A stretch of DNA of 64,000 nucleotides from Streptomyces sioyaensis (lineage in GTDB: Bacteria; Actinomycetota; Actinomycetes; Streptomycetales; Streptomycetaceae). Location: the NCBI RefSeq assembly GCF_004122735.1, contig NZ_SDIF01000018.1:1-64000 (forward strand), in the 5' to 3' direction. The position numbers and the translations under genes were made by a program. The notes beneath the pieces were generated by a model. That model was not told the origin of the DNA, did no database searches, and worked only from the letters and a program-made list of their open reading frames with translations. Shown here piece after piece: positions 55,455 to 63,778 of the stretch (the stretch's first letter is position 1; the number at the start of each line of letters is the position of its first letter).

Positions 55455-55471
55455 CTGAGAAGGGTTCTCAG
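55455..55471. promoter_or_regulatory. Perfect 17-bp palindrome upstream of the first LAL gene
   Basis: CTGAGAAGGGTTCTCAG has 7-bp perfect arms around GGG. It is 369 bp before ATG 55840. Its size and symmetry fit a dimeric regulator's operator. Confidence 0.45.
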
Positions 55472-55839
55472 AATGATGTGGCAACCTTGAACGCAGCGCA
55501 TGACGAAATACCCGTGAACCGCACTGCCGTTGGAAGGTGAACGCCGCCAGGAAGCACAGCAGAAACCAGCTCACCGCAATCCACGCCGGGCGCTCGGCGT
55601 GAGCGGCAAAAAACCCCAGCAGGCTGCCTCGACCGCACTGCCCAGCCGGATTTTTGCGCTTCCTGCCCCTCCTCCAGCGCCACCTACGGCGGCATGTCCG
55701 TAGCCCTACGCACCCTGTGCGCCGACGGCGCGCGGTCGGGAGATCCCCGGTACCGCTCCCCGCTTGCCCACACCGCGTGCGACACCCTCGGCACACGCCG
55801 CCGCGACAACAGCTCGCGGTCTGAAGGGATCTGAACCTG

Positions 55840-58659
55840 ATGTTGCTGGACCGCGATACTGAACTGGACCTCACGGCCGCCGCCCTGAGAAGCGGGCGGG
55901 GTGCTCTGGTCCTGGTCAGCGGTCCGTTGGGGGTGGGCAAATCAGCGCTCCTCGACGGCATCAGCGCACTCGGCGCGGCGCAGGGAGCCCAGCACCTGCG
56001 GGTGAGCGCGGCCCCGATGGAGCGGGACTTCTCCCTGGGAGCCGCTCGCCAGCTTCTGGAACCGGCGCTGCGGGACGCTTCGCCCGAGACGCGGGAGCGA
56101 TGGACCTCGGGCGCCGCGGGCCCGGCGCGCTGCGCGCTCGACGCCGGCCTGCCCGGCGGCGTCGGACCGTCCGAGACCGTCCTGGGCGGCCTCACCGTAC
56201 TCCTTGCGAACATGGCCAGCGACCAGCCCGTTCTCATGCTCGTCGACGAGCTGCAATGGGCGGACCCGGCAACCCTCGCGTGGCTGCGACACCTGAGCGG
56301 GCGGCTGGCCGACCTGCCGGTCGTGCTGGTGTGTGCGGTCCGCGAGGGCGAGACCCTCACCGGACATCCGGCGGTCCAGGAGATCGTCGGACAGGCCACG
56401 CACACCCTGCGCCCCGGAAACCTGGCGCTGCAGGACACCCACGAGCTGATCCGGCGGTATTACGGGGAAGCGCCGGACGAGGCGTTCGCGGCGGCCTGCC
56501 ACCGGGCCACCGGCGGCAATCCCCTGTTCCTGAGCTGCCTGCTGGCGGATGCGGCGCCCCAGGGCCTCCGGCCCACCGCGGACAACGCCGAGGCGGTGGC
56601 CGCGCTCCGGCCGGCCTCGCTGCAACACCGGCTGATGCGCCGCCTGGACGCGCGATCGAAGCAGGTCAGGAGGGTTGCCCGGGCAGTGGCCGTGCTCGGC
56701 GACGCCACGCACCCCCAGCTGCTGACCAGGCTGGCCGAGGTGGACTCCGCCGGGCTGGATCATGCCCTGCGACAGCTGACGGATCTCGGCCTGACGACCG
56801 GCATGCGGCTCCCCCGGTTCGTCCACGCCCTCGTGCAGTCGGCGGTGGCGGAGGGCATCCCCCTGGAGGAGCGGACCGTCATGCATGCGCTGGCCGCCGA
56901 GTCACTGCACCGGGCCGGCCTGCCGCCCGAGCAGGTGGCGAGGCATCTGATGACCCTGACGACACCGACCTACACCTGGGCCACCGAGGTGCTGCGCGCG
57001 GCTGCCTTCGCCGCGCAGCGCAGGGGCGCGCCCGAGGTCGCCGCGGGCTATCTGCGACGGGCCCTGATGGATAGTTCACCGGACAACTACCGGGCGGAGT
57101 TGCTGATCGACCTGGCCACGGCGGAACGCAGCTTCGCCCCGTACGCCTCCGTGCGGCACATCGCCCAGGCCGTTTTGCTGTGCGACGGACCCATTCAGCG
57201 CGCGCAGGCCGTGGTGCGGCTGGCCCCCAGCGCGTTCGCCTCGACGCTGCTGCCCGTCCACGAGCTGCTGCGCGAGGCGGCGGACGCGCTGGGGCCCGGC
57301 GAGCGGCTGCAAGGATCGGACCGGGAGCTGGCACTGCGCCTGGAGGCCCGTGTCCGGCAGTCGACGCTGCCGGAGCCGGAGCAACTGGCCGACTCCGTGG
57401 CCCGTCTCGTCGGTCTGGGCCCCGAGCCGAGGACCGAGACCGTGGCCGAGCGGGAGCTGCTCGCCCCGCTGCTGGGTGCCGCGACGTTCTCCAACGCGCT
57501 GCCCGCCCATGAGGTGGCACGGGTGGCGAACCGCGTCCTCCAGCACGAGCCGACCGTGCCCGCGCATGTGCACACCACGATGCCGCTGGTGGTGGCCAGC
57601 CTCGTGGCCGCGGACTCCGTCGACGAGCTGGATTCCTGGCTCGGTGCGGTCCAGGAGAACGCGGCGGGTCGGCAGACGCGCGTGGAGCGGGCGATGATCG
57701 GCACCGAGCGGGCGCTCGTCTCGCTGGCCCGTGGCCGGCTGACCCAGGCCAAGGAGCAGGCGCTCGCGGCCTTCGAGCTGGCCGGGGCGAAGCACGAGGA
57801 GGTCTTCACCCTGTCGTCGATGACCCTCGCCGCCTGCGCGATCCTCACCGGCGACCACCAGCTCGCCGACCGGCTGATCGCCGTCAAATACCGGGCGGAG
57901 GAAGATCCCTACGTGTGGTCGGGGCTGGCCATGCTGAAGGGGCAGAGCGCGGCGCGGAAGGGCGATCTGGACGCCGCACTGGGCTGCTTCCTCGACGCCG
58001 GGCGCCGTCTTGAGCAGTGCGGATGGCTCAATCCGGCGCTGCTGCCCTGGGCCTCGGCCGCCGCGTTCCTGCACCTCTACCTCGGCGATCACAAGCAGGC
58101 CAGGGAGCTGAGTGCGCTGGAGGTGGAACGGGCCCGTGCCTGGGGTGCGCCGGGACCGCTCGGCCGGGCGCTGCGCGTGCACAGCCACATGGTCGAGGGC
58201 CCGGGCAGCGTCGAGGTGCTGCGGGAGGCGGTGGACGTACTGCATGTGTCCGCCAACCGCTTCGAGCTGTGCCAGGCCCTGCTGGATCTCGGCGAGCACC
58301 TCGGCCCGGCCGACGCCCGTGGCCGTGCGGCGCTGCGTCAGGCCCACGCGGAGGCGGTCGGGTGTGACACCCCCTGGCTGGCCCGCCGGGCGGAGGAACT
58401 GCTCGCCGGCGCACCGCCGGACCCGGAGACCGCACGCGGTCAACTCACCCCCGCGGAGTGGAAGGTCGCCGAGCAGGCCGCCTCGGGGCGGACGAACCAG
58501 ATGATCGCCGACGAGTTGAACATCACGTGCCGCGCCGTGGAAAAGCATCTGACGAATTGCTACCGCAAGATGTCAATTCCGGGTCGCGCGCATCTCGGCG
58601 CCGTATTGGAAGAACTCGACCGGCAGCCCGACTCGTCCGGCGCGGCGGCCCCTTCCTGA
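55840..58659 (+). CDS. LuxR-family LAL transcriptional regulator (ATPase, TPR-like, HTH)
   Basis: Large ATP-binding activator of the kind that switches on macrolide and polyene clusters. 939 residues, normal for LAL proteins. Walker A GPLGVGKSALL at 28-38 and Walker B LMLVDELQWAD at about 132-142 define the N-terminal ATPase. The long helical middle carries TPR-like repeats. The C-terminal LuxR helix-turn-helix is at about 868-925 (LTPAEWKVAEQAASGRTNQ, ADELNITCRAVEKHLTNCY). AAGGGA lies about ten bases before ATG 55840. The gene is followed by a strong terminator, so it is probably monocistronic. Likely target: the PKS promoters or other regulators, by inference from context only. Confidence 0.96.
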   Translation: MLLDRDTELDLTAAALRSGRGALVLVSGPLGVGKSALLDGISALGAAQGAQHLRVSAAPMERDFSLGAARQLLEPALRDASPETRERWTSGAAGPARCALDAGLPGGVGPSETVLGGLTVLLANMASDQPVLMLVDELQWADPATLAWLRHLSGRLADLPVVLVCAVREGETLTGHPAVQEIVGQATHTLRPGNLALQDTHELIRRYYGEAPDEAFAAACHRATGGNPLFLSCLLADAAPQGLRPTADNAEAVAALRPASLQHRLMRRLDARSKQVRRVARAVAVLGDATHPQLLTRLAEVDSAGLDHALRQLTDLGLTTGMRLPRFVHALVQSAVAEGIPLEERTVMHALAAESLHRAGLPPEQVARHLMTLTTPTYTWATEVLRAAAFAAQRRGAPEVAAGYLRRALMDSSPDNYRAELLIDLATAERSFAPYASVRHIAQAVLLCDGPIQRAQAVVRLAPSAFASTLLPVHELLREAADALGPGERLQGSDRELALRLEARVRQSTLPEPEQLADSVARLVGLGPEPRTETVAERELLAPLLGAATFSNALPAHEVARVANRVLQHEPTVPAHVHTTMPLVVASLVAADSVDELDSWLGAVQENAAGRQTRVERAMIGTERALVSLARGRLTQAKEQALAAFELAGAKHEEVFTLSSMTLAACAILTGDHQLADRLIAVKYRAEEDPYVWSGLAMLKGQSAARKGDLDAALGCFLDAGRRLEQCGWLNPALLPWASAAAFLHLYLGDHKQARELSALEVERARAWGAPGPLGRALRVHSHMVEGPGSVEVLREAVDVLHVSANRFELCQALLDLGEHLGPADARGRAALRQAHAEAVGCDTPWLARRAEELLAGAPPDPETARGQLTPAEWKVAEQAASGRTNQMIADELNITCRAVEKHLTNCYRKMSIPGRAHLGAVLEELDRQPDSSGAAAPS

Positions 58660-58687
58660 CCCGCCCCGCCCTCGTCTTTGTGGTATC

Positions 58688-58714
58688 GGCCGGCGCCGCC
58701 GAGCGGCGCCGGCC
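58688..58714 (+). terminator. Hairpin terminator after the first LAL gene
   Basis: Perfect 11-bp inverted repeat (GGCCGGCGCCG, 58688-58698, and 58704-58714) with a 5-base loop, 29 bp after the stop codon, followed by TCTCTC. Confidence 0.82.
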
Positions 58715-58821
58715 TCTCTCAACAATCCGGTCATGACAAAGAGTTATTGCTACCGCACCGTATTGACACCGAACCACCGAACCCAGACACCACAGTGTTT
58801 TGCTATTTGCCACATGTCGCG

Positions 58822-58851
58822 TTGACTCCCGGGATGTGGCGTTCCTAGGCT
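58822..58851 (+). promoter_or_regulatory. Sigma-70-type promoter before the PAS-LuxR gene
   Basis: TTGACT, 18-bp spacer, TAGGCT. The predicted transcript start is near 58858. That leaves room for the ribosome-binding site GAAGGAG at 58901-58907. Confidence 0.5.
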
Positions 58852-59004
58852 CGGAGCAGCGGAATACCAATGCAAAGAAAGGCACTTCGCTCCGTGGACC
58901 GAAGGAGCGGGGACGACCAATGCCTCATTCGACGGCGTATTTTCCGGCGCGTCGACCGCAGAAAGACGGTAGCTCCCTTGACATCCCAGCACTACGCCGA
59001 CCCG

Positions 59005-59853
59005 ATGCCTCTGGCGGCGGCCCCTCACCCCCCGACCTCCCACACGCCGCGCGGGCCCGATCAGCCTGCCCTCGCGGCGGGGCGGCGCCCGCTTGAGCAC
59101 CAACAAGCCTGTATGGCCAGCCTCGACGCCACGCTGGCGATCGTGGCCGCCGATGCGGAGTTCTTCCGGCTCTTCGGCCAGGACTCCACCGAAGCGTGTG
59201 GACGCAGCCTCTACTCGCTTTTGCACCCCAGCGCTCCCGCTCTGCTGAACCGGCACTTCGCCCGCCTGGCAGAGGGGCACCGCGCACGGTTCGTGGAACG
59301 GATGGTGGGCATCCGTGGCGAGGAGGTGCCGTTCTCGGGCGAACTGACCGGCATAGCGGTGCGCAGCGAATCGGAACAGGCACCGTCCTTCGTCGTGGTC
59401 GTGCGGCCCGACGACGAGTCGGCCTCGCCCACCGGCCAGGATGACGCGCCGGCCGGCCGCAGGCAGTTGCTCACCCAACTCGACGCGCAGATCCTCGAAG
59501 GCGTCGCGAGCGGCGCCTCCACCGTCCAACTGGCCGCCCGGCTCTACCTCAGCAGGCAGGGCGTGGAGTACCACGTCGGCCTGATGCTGCGTCGGCTCAA
59601 GGCGCCCAACCGCGCCGCGCTGGTCGCCCGGGCGCACTCCATGGGGATGCTCACCATTGGCAGTTGGCCGCCCAGGGTCCTCCCCGAGTTCGTGAAGGAC
59701 ACCGACAACCGCCGCAGCCGCAGCCGCCGGGCGGACGCTCCCCGGCCGCGCACCGCGGCCGCCTCCCGACGCGAGGCCTCGGTGCCTCGCACATCGCCGA
59801 CCGTACCCGGCGCCCGGACCGCTCCGGGCATGCCCAACTCCCGGGCCTCATAA
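59005..59853 (+). CDS. PAS-LuxR transcriptional regulator (PimM-like)
   Basis: Combines an N-terminal PAS sensor fold (about residues 34-140: MASLDATLAIVAADAEFFRL, then GRSLYSLLHPSAP and the beta strands up to SFVVVVRPDDE) with a LuxR-type helix-turn-helix (about 155-215: LDAQILEGVASGASTVQLAA, RQGVEYHVGLMLRRLKAPNR). This architecture is that of PimM, AmphRIV and NysRIV, which activate polyene macrolide genes by binding 16-bp palindromes. After the HTH there is an Arg/Pro/Ala-rich tail of about 50 residues not typical of the family. The start is uncertain. ATG 59005 (282 residues) is chosen because codons upstream of about 58985 lack the GC3 bias; ATG 58870 (327 residues) and ATG 59113 (246 residues) are also in frame. 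None has a good ribosome-binding site. It has its own promoter and terminator. Confidence 0.93.
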   Translation: MPLAAAPHPPTSHTPRGPDQPALAAGRRPLEHQQACMASLDATLAIVAADAEFFRLFGQDSTEACGRSLYSLLHPSAPALLNRHFARLAEGHRARFVERMVGIRGEEVPFSGELTGIAVRSESEQAPSFVVVVRPDDESASPTGQDDAPAGRRQLLTQLDAQILEGVASGASTVQLAARLYLSRQGVEYHVGLMLRRLKAPNRAALVARAHSMGMLTIGSWPPRVLPEFVKDTDNRRSRSRRADAPRPRTAAASRREASVPRTSPTVPGARTAPGMPNSRAS

Positions 59854-59879
59854 GGCTTCAGCACGGCCGGCAGCACAGT

Positions 59880-59903
59880 GGGGCGTCCCCGATGGGGCGC
59901 CCC
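59880..59903 (+). terminator. Hairpin terminator after the PAS-LuxR gene
   Basis: GGGGCG and CCCC (59880-59890, one bulged T) pair with GGGG and CGCCCC (59894-59903) around a 3-base loop, 27 bp after the stop, followed by a C/T-rich run. Confidence 0.8.
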
Positions 59904-59982
59904 CTCTCTGTTCCCCCGGCGCCCGATCTCCGTGCACCAGGGCGGCCGTTCCTCCTCCCCGCGCGGGAACCACTCCTCGGAT

Positions 59983-59998
59983 GTAGGGAATTCCTCAA
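59983..59998. promoter_or_regulatory. PimM-like palindrome upstream of the second LAL gene
   Basis: GTAGGGAATTCCTCAA matches 13 of 16 positions of CTVGGGAWWTCCCBAG, including the full GGGAATTCC core. It is about 800 bp upstream of ATG 60795. Confidence 0.45.
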
Positions 59999-60152
59999 CT
60001 GCCTTTGACGACAATGGAAATGTCGCCGACGCCGCCCTCGGGACCCGGGCCCCCGCGCTCCGAGGGCCTTGCTGGGACGGCGACGAGGCCGGCCTACGCC
60101 TCCGGCCGGAAGCACACCGGCTCCGTGTGGACAATCCCCCTCCTCACGGAGC

Positions 60153-60185
60153 CGGTGTTGCGTTGCGGGTCGGTGTTGCGTTGCG
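60153..60185. repeat. Tandem repeat of CGGTGTTGCGTTGCG
   Basis: Two exact 15-base copies at 60153-60167 and 60171-60185, 18-bp period, in the leader region of the second LAL gene. Confidence 0.8.
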
Positions 60186-60747
60186 ACGACCGGCGACTAC
60201 GCGCGGTAGCCGGCCCATTCGCCTTCTCTTCACGGCCAGTTGTTGCAACGTCAAGTTCTTTCGCGCCCTGGTCGGCGCCGCCCCCGCCGCTGCGGCCGCA
60301 GAGCACCACTGGCGTCACCGCAGTCCGTCGAGCCGCACCGTGCACGGGTCTCACTCCTGGCCGGGCGCTCGGGCTAGAGTCAGCTCAGCTGGAAAGCGTC
60401 GTCGCCCGGGCTGACGTCACCGCCGGCCCGGGCACATTCCCCCGAGGGGAGATGTCCCGGCCCAGGTACGGGCAGTCGGCGCGTTGCGGCACGGCGCCCA
60501 TGTGGCCCCGGGGAGACCTCTTCGCCCAAGCTTCGCCTGCCGGGCACCCGCGGAGGTCTTTTGTTCACCGCATATAGGAGAAACTGGAGAAAGTGTCCCT
60601 ACGGGGAGAGGGCGAAGACACAGCCATGGACCGGCAGCATTTCTGTGCGCAGGGGCGCCGCCGCGGACCACGCGGGGGCTGTGCGGGGGCGGAGCGGCCG
60701 GTGGCCGGCGGCCGCGCGGATGCTGCACCCCTGCCCGTAGGGGACTG

Positions 60748-60767
60748 CCCGGCACGACCGTGCCGGG
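60748..60767 (+). promoter_or_regulatory. Perfect inverted repeat next to the second LAL start
   Basis: CCCGGCACG and CGTGCCGGG separated by AC, 27 bp upstream of ATG 60795. A second short palindrome (CCCCTGCCCGTAGGGG) lies immediately before it. It could be an operator or an mRNA hairpin acting on translation. Confidence 0.5.
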
Positions 60768-60794
60768 TGCAGATGCGGACAGAGGAGACTCCCG

Positions 60795-63674
60795 ATGACC
60801 GACGGGATACCCACCGACGCGTTCGAATGCCAACGGGACCGGTTGACGCTCGTCAACCGCGAGGAGGAGATGGCCTCTCTCTCCGCCCTCGTGCAGGACG
60901 CCCGCGCCGGATCAGGCGGTATCGCGCTCCTGGAGGGCGTCGTCGGTATCGGGAAGAGTCTGCTGCTGGACAGGCTGGTGGCCACACTCCCCACCGAGAA
61001 TCTGCACGCACTTGAGGCCCGGTGTGACGCGCTGGAGCGCGACTTCCCGTTCGGTGTCGTGCGCCAGCTCTTCGAACCGCTGCTGGCCACCCTCGACGAA
61101 CCGCGGCTCTCCCGGCTGCTGGCGGGCAGTGCGCGGTCGGCCGCGCAGGCGCTGAGCGGTGAGACGCTGCCGGGCGACGCCATGCTGTCCAGCGAGGACA
61201 TGTCGTACGCCGTGCTGCACGGGCTGTACTGGTTCACCTGCAATCTGGCGGCGGAGGCGCCGCTCGTGATCGTGGTCGACGACGCGCACTGCGCCGATAT
61301 GGCCTCGCTGCGCTTCCTGACCCACCTCGCCCGCCGGATCGAGGGCCTGCCCATTCTGCTGGTGCTGTCCCAGCGCACCGGCGACGAGGCGACGGACGCC
61401 GCGCTCCTCGGTGACATCGCGGGACAGCCGCTCTGCCGGGTGCTGCGGCCCGGTCCGCTGGACTGCCACGGGGTCGGCCATCTGGTGAAGACCGTCTTCG
61501 GCCATGAGGCGGACGACGAGTTCCACGAGGCCTGCCGGGCGATCACCGGCGGTATCCCCCTGCTCGTGCACTCCCTGCTGAGCGTGCTGCGGCTCGGCGG
61601 CCGGCCGCCCACGGTCGACAGTCTGCAGTACATCTCCGCGCAGGACGGCGCCTTCTTGCACGAGGCGGTGCGGGCCGTCCTGCAGAGTCAGCCCGAGTCC
61701 ACCGCGGCGGCGGCCCTCGCCCTGGCCGTGATGGGCGACGACGCCCTTCCGGAGGTGTGCGCACGGCTGGCCGGGCTGGATGACGCGACCCACTCGGCCG
61801 CGATGCGGGCCCTGCGCTCCAACGGACTGGTCTCGGAGGTCGACGACGGCCGGAGATGGTCCTTCAACCACGGGCTGATCAGGGAAGTCATCGTGGCGGA
61901 CCTGGCGCCCGAGCAGCTCGCGCAGGCGCATCAGCGCGCGGCCCGTCTGCTGCTGGACGCGGGGGCGCGGGTCGAGCAGGTGGCCGGCCATCTGCTGCTG
62001 ACCACCCTGCCGGCTACCGAGGACTGGGCGGTGAGCGTGCTGCGGGAAGCCGCCCGGGAGGCGTCGTTCCGTGGCGCCCCGGCGCTGGCGGTGGATCTGC
62101 TGCGGCGCTGTCTTCCCGCGCAGGGGCAGCCGCCGGAGGACACCTCGGTCCTGGTGGAGCTGGGTCTGGCCGAGGCGAGCGTGGACCCGCAGGCGAGCGT
62201 CCGGCATCTGCAGGCCGCACTGCCCCACGTCCATGAGCCGTCGCTGCGCTTCCGTGTGCTCAGTTCGCTGGCCAGCGGCCTGGTCCGCAGTGGGCAGTCC
62301 CTCCAGGCGGTGCGGCTGCTCGCCGATCAGGCTCCGTCGGTCCACGACGCCGATCTGCAGCGCCTTCTGGAGGGGCAGCGGCTGATGGCGTCGGCCGAGG
62401 ACCTCAAGAGCCTCGCGGTGACCCTGCGGGAGTATCCGTTCGACATCAGCCGGCCCGGCAACACCCCCGGTGAGCGGGCCCTGATCGCCGCGGGCGCCGG
62501 CCTGTGCTCGGTGCGCGCGGACCGGGCTCAGGAGTCGGCCGCCGCGGCCCGCCGGGTGCTGGAGAGCAGCGTGCCCGGTATCGACTCGCCGTTCTTCCTG
62601 ACCACGGCGGCGACGGCACTGCTGTACGCGGGGCTGCCGGACGAGGCGGACGCCGCCTATCAGCGCATCCTCGACGCCACCCGGCAGAGCCAGCGGCTGT
62701 TGCTGTACGGCCTGTGCCTGTCGCTGCGGGCCGAGGCGCGGTACCGGCTGGGGGCGCTGTCCGAGTCGCTGGCGGCCACCCGGTCGGCGCTGAATGTGGT
62801 GCCGCCCAGCCACTGGGGCCGCACGCTGGCGCTGCCGGTCGCGACCCAGGTGCATGCGCTGATCGACTGCGGTGACCTCCCCGGCGCCGATGCGGCGGCC
62901 TCCCAGGCCTTCCCGTCGACGAGTCTGGACACCTGGCAGTGGAACGAATTCCTGTGTGCGAGGGGGCGGCTGCGGCTCGCTCATCAGGATCCGAAAGGGG
63001 CACTGGCGGATCTCCTGGAAGCCGGCAGACGGCAGCAGGAGTGGACCCGGACGAGTCCCGCCGTGTCGTCCTGGTGGTCGTGGGCCGGCCGTGCCCATCT
63101 CGCGCTGGGGGCGCTCTCGCCCGCCCGGGAACTCGCTGAGGACGCGGTGGAACGCGCCCGGAAGGGGCGGCTGACCGATGCGCTGGGTGCCGGTCTGCGG
63201 CTCCTGGCGACGACCGAGAGCGGCCCCCGGAAGCTAGGCATGCTGGAGGAGGCGCTGTCCGCCCTCGACGGTTCCCCGGCGCGGCTCGAACTGGCGCACA
63301 CGCTGGTCGACTACGGCTCCGCGCTCCATGCGTGCGGACACACGGAGTCGGCACGCGAGACGCTGCGCCAGGGGCTCGATCTGGCGTATTCGCTCGGCGC
63401 GGCCCGGCTGCGCGTCCGGGCCAATGACGCGCTGCTGGCCACCGGTGCCCGTCCGCGCCGGGTCACGTCGAGCGGGGTGGAGTCGCTGACCCCGAGCGAG
63501 GCCCAGGTGGCACGGATGGCCGCGGTGGGGGACACGAACCGGGAGATCGCCGAGGAGCTGTTCGTGACCCAGCGCACCGTCGAGCAGCATCTGACGTCCG
63601 TGTACCGCAAGCTCGGGGTGTCCGGGCGCCGGGGCCTGGGTGCGTTCCTCGACCCCGAACGGGCGGCGAAGTGA
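60795..63674 (+). CDS. Second LuxR-family LAL transcriptional regulator
   Basis: ATPase-type activator with 959 residues. GAGGAG lies seven bases before ATG 60795. Walker A GVVGIGKSLLL at 48-58 and Walker B LVIVVDDAHCAD at about 157-168. The helical middle has TPR-like segments such as RVLSSLASGLVRSGQSLQAV and SPARELAEDAVERARKG. The C-terminal LuxR HTH is at about 890-950 (LTPSEAQVARMAAVGDTNRE, EELFVTQRTVEQHLTSVYRK). It resembles the first LAL protein only at family level, so it is a separate regulator and not a recent duplicate. Upstream hairpins and a PimM-like site suggest it may be controlled by other regulators of the block. Confidence 0.96.
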   Translation: MTDGIPTDAFECQRDRLTLVNREEEMASLSALVQDARAGSGGIALLEGVVGIGKSLLLDRLVATLPTENLHALEARCDALERDFPFGVVRQLFEPLLATLDEPRLSRLLAGSARSAAQALSGETLPGDAMLSSEDMSYAVLHGLYWFTCNLAAEAPLVIVVDDAHCADMASLRFLTHLARRIEGLPILLVLSQRTGDEATDAALLGDIAGQPLCRVLRPGPLDCHGVGHLVKTVFGHEADDEFHEACRAITGGIPLLVHSLLSVLRLGGRPPTVDSLQYISAQDGAFLHEAVRAVLQSQPESTAAAALALAVMGDDALPEVCARLAGLDDATHSAAMRALRSNGLVSEVDDGRRWSFNHGLIREVIVADLAPEQLAQAHQRAARLLLDAGARVEQVAGHLLLTTLPATEDWAVSVLREAAREASFRGAPALAVDLLRRCLPAQGQPPEDTSVLVELGLAEASVDPQASVRHLQAALPHVHEPSLRFRVLSSLASGLVRSGQSLQAVRLLADQAPSVHDADLQRLLEGQRLMASAEDLKSLAVTLREYPFDISRPGNTPGERALIAAGAGLCSVRADRAQESAAAARRVLESSVPGIDSPFFLTTAATALLYAGLPDEADAAYQRILDATRQSQRLLLYGLCLSLRAEARYRLGALSESLAATRSALNVVPPSHWGRTLALPVATQVHALIDCGDLPGADAAASQAFPSTSLDTWQWNEFLCARGRLRLAHQDPKGALADLLEAGRRQQEWTRTSPAVSSWWSWAGRAHLALGALSPARELAEDAVERARKGRLTDALGAGLRLLATTESGPRKLGMLEEALSALDGSPARLELAHTLVDYGSALHACGHTESARETLRQGLDLAYSLGAARLRVRANDALLATGARPRRVTSSGVESLTPSEAQVARMAAVGDTNREIAEELFVTQRTVEQHLTSVYRKLGVSGRRGLGAFLDPERAAK

Positions 63675-63778
63675 CGTCGCGGCCGTAGGGCGTCCGGGCG
63701 CCGTGCCGCGGGGAGCGGTCCGCCCTCTCACCGTGCTCGGCCGTCCCCGGTCCATGGCGGCCGGGGCGCAGCGGCCGG

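Larger units (their letters stand above)
54809..55839. other. 1-kb gap between GntR and first LAL gene: no gene supported
   Basis: Several short open frames exist but none has both a good ribosome-binding site and coding-like third positions. The gap holds a PimM-like half-palindrome (54853-54868), a TTGACA hexamer at 54972, a perfect 17-bp palindrome (55455-55471) and some less GC-rich stretches. It is probably regulatory or a decayed gene remnant. Confidence 0.55.
59854..60794. other. 940-bp gap before the second LAL gene: no gene supported
   Basis: Holds the PAS-LuxR terminator, a PimM-like palindrome (59983-59998), an 18-bp-period tandem repeat (60153-60185), and two small hairpins just before the LAL start. 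Open frames here lack coding-like codon use and ribosome-binding sites. It is probably a long regulated leader. Confidence 0.55.

Noticed and set aside
55468-55660. Minus-strand hydrophobic stretch (IAVSWFLLCFLAAFTF) in the gap before the first LAL gene
   Set aside because: It could be a membrane helix or a gene remnant, but the frame has no plausible start, no coding-like codons around it and no further membrane segments.
60005-60577. A 190-codon plus-strand frame in the gap before the second LAL gene
   Set aside because: No ribosome-binding site, Pro/Arg-rich composition and no third-position bias; it lies among hairpins and repeats.
60912-63098. Minus-strand open frame of 728 codons opposite the second LAL gene
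   Set aside because: Antisense shadow: Gln/Arg/His-rich, no motif, and the plus strand encodes Walker and LuxR motifs.
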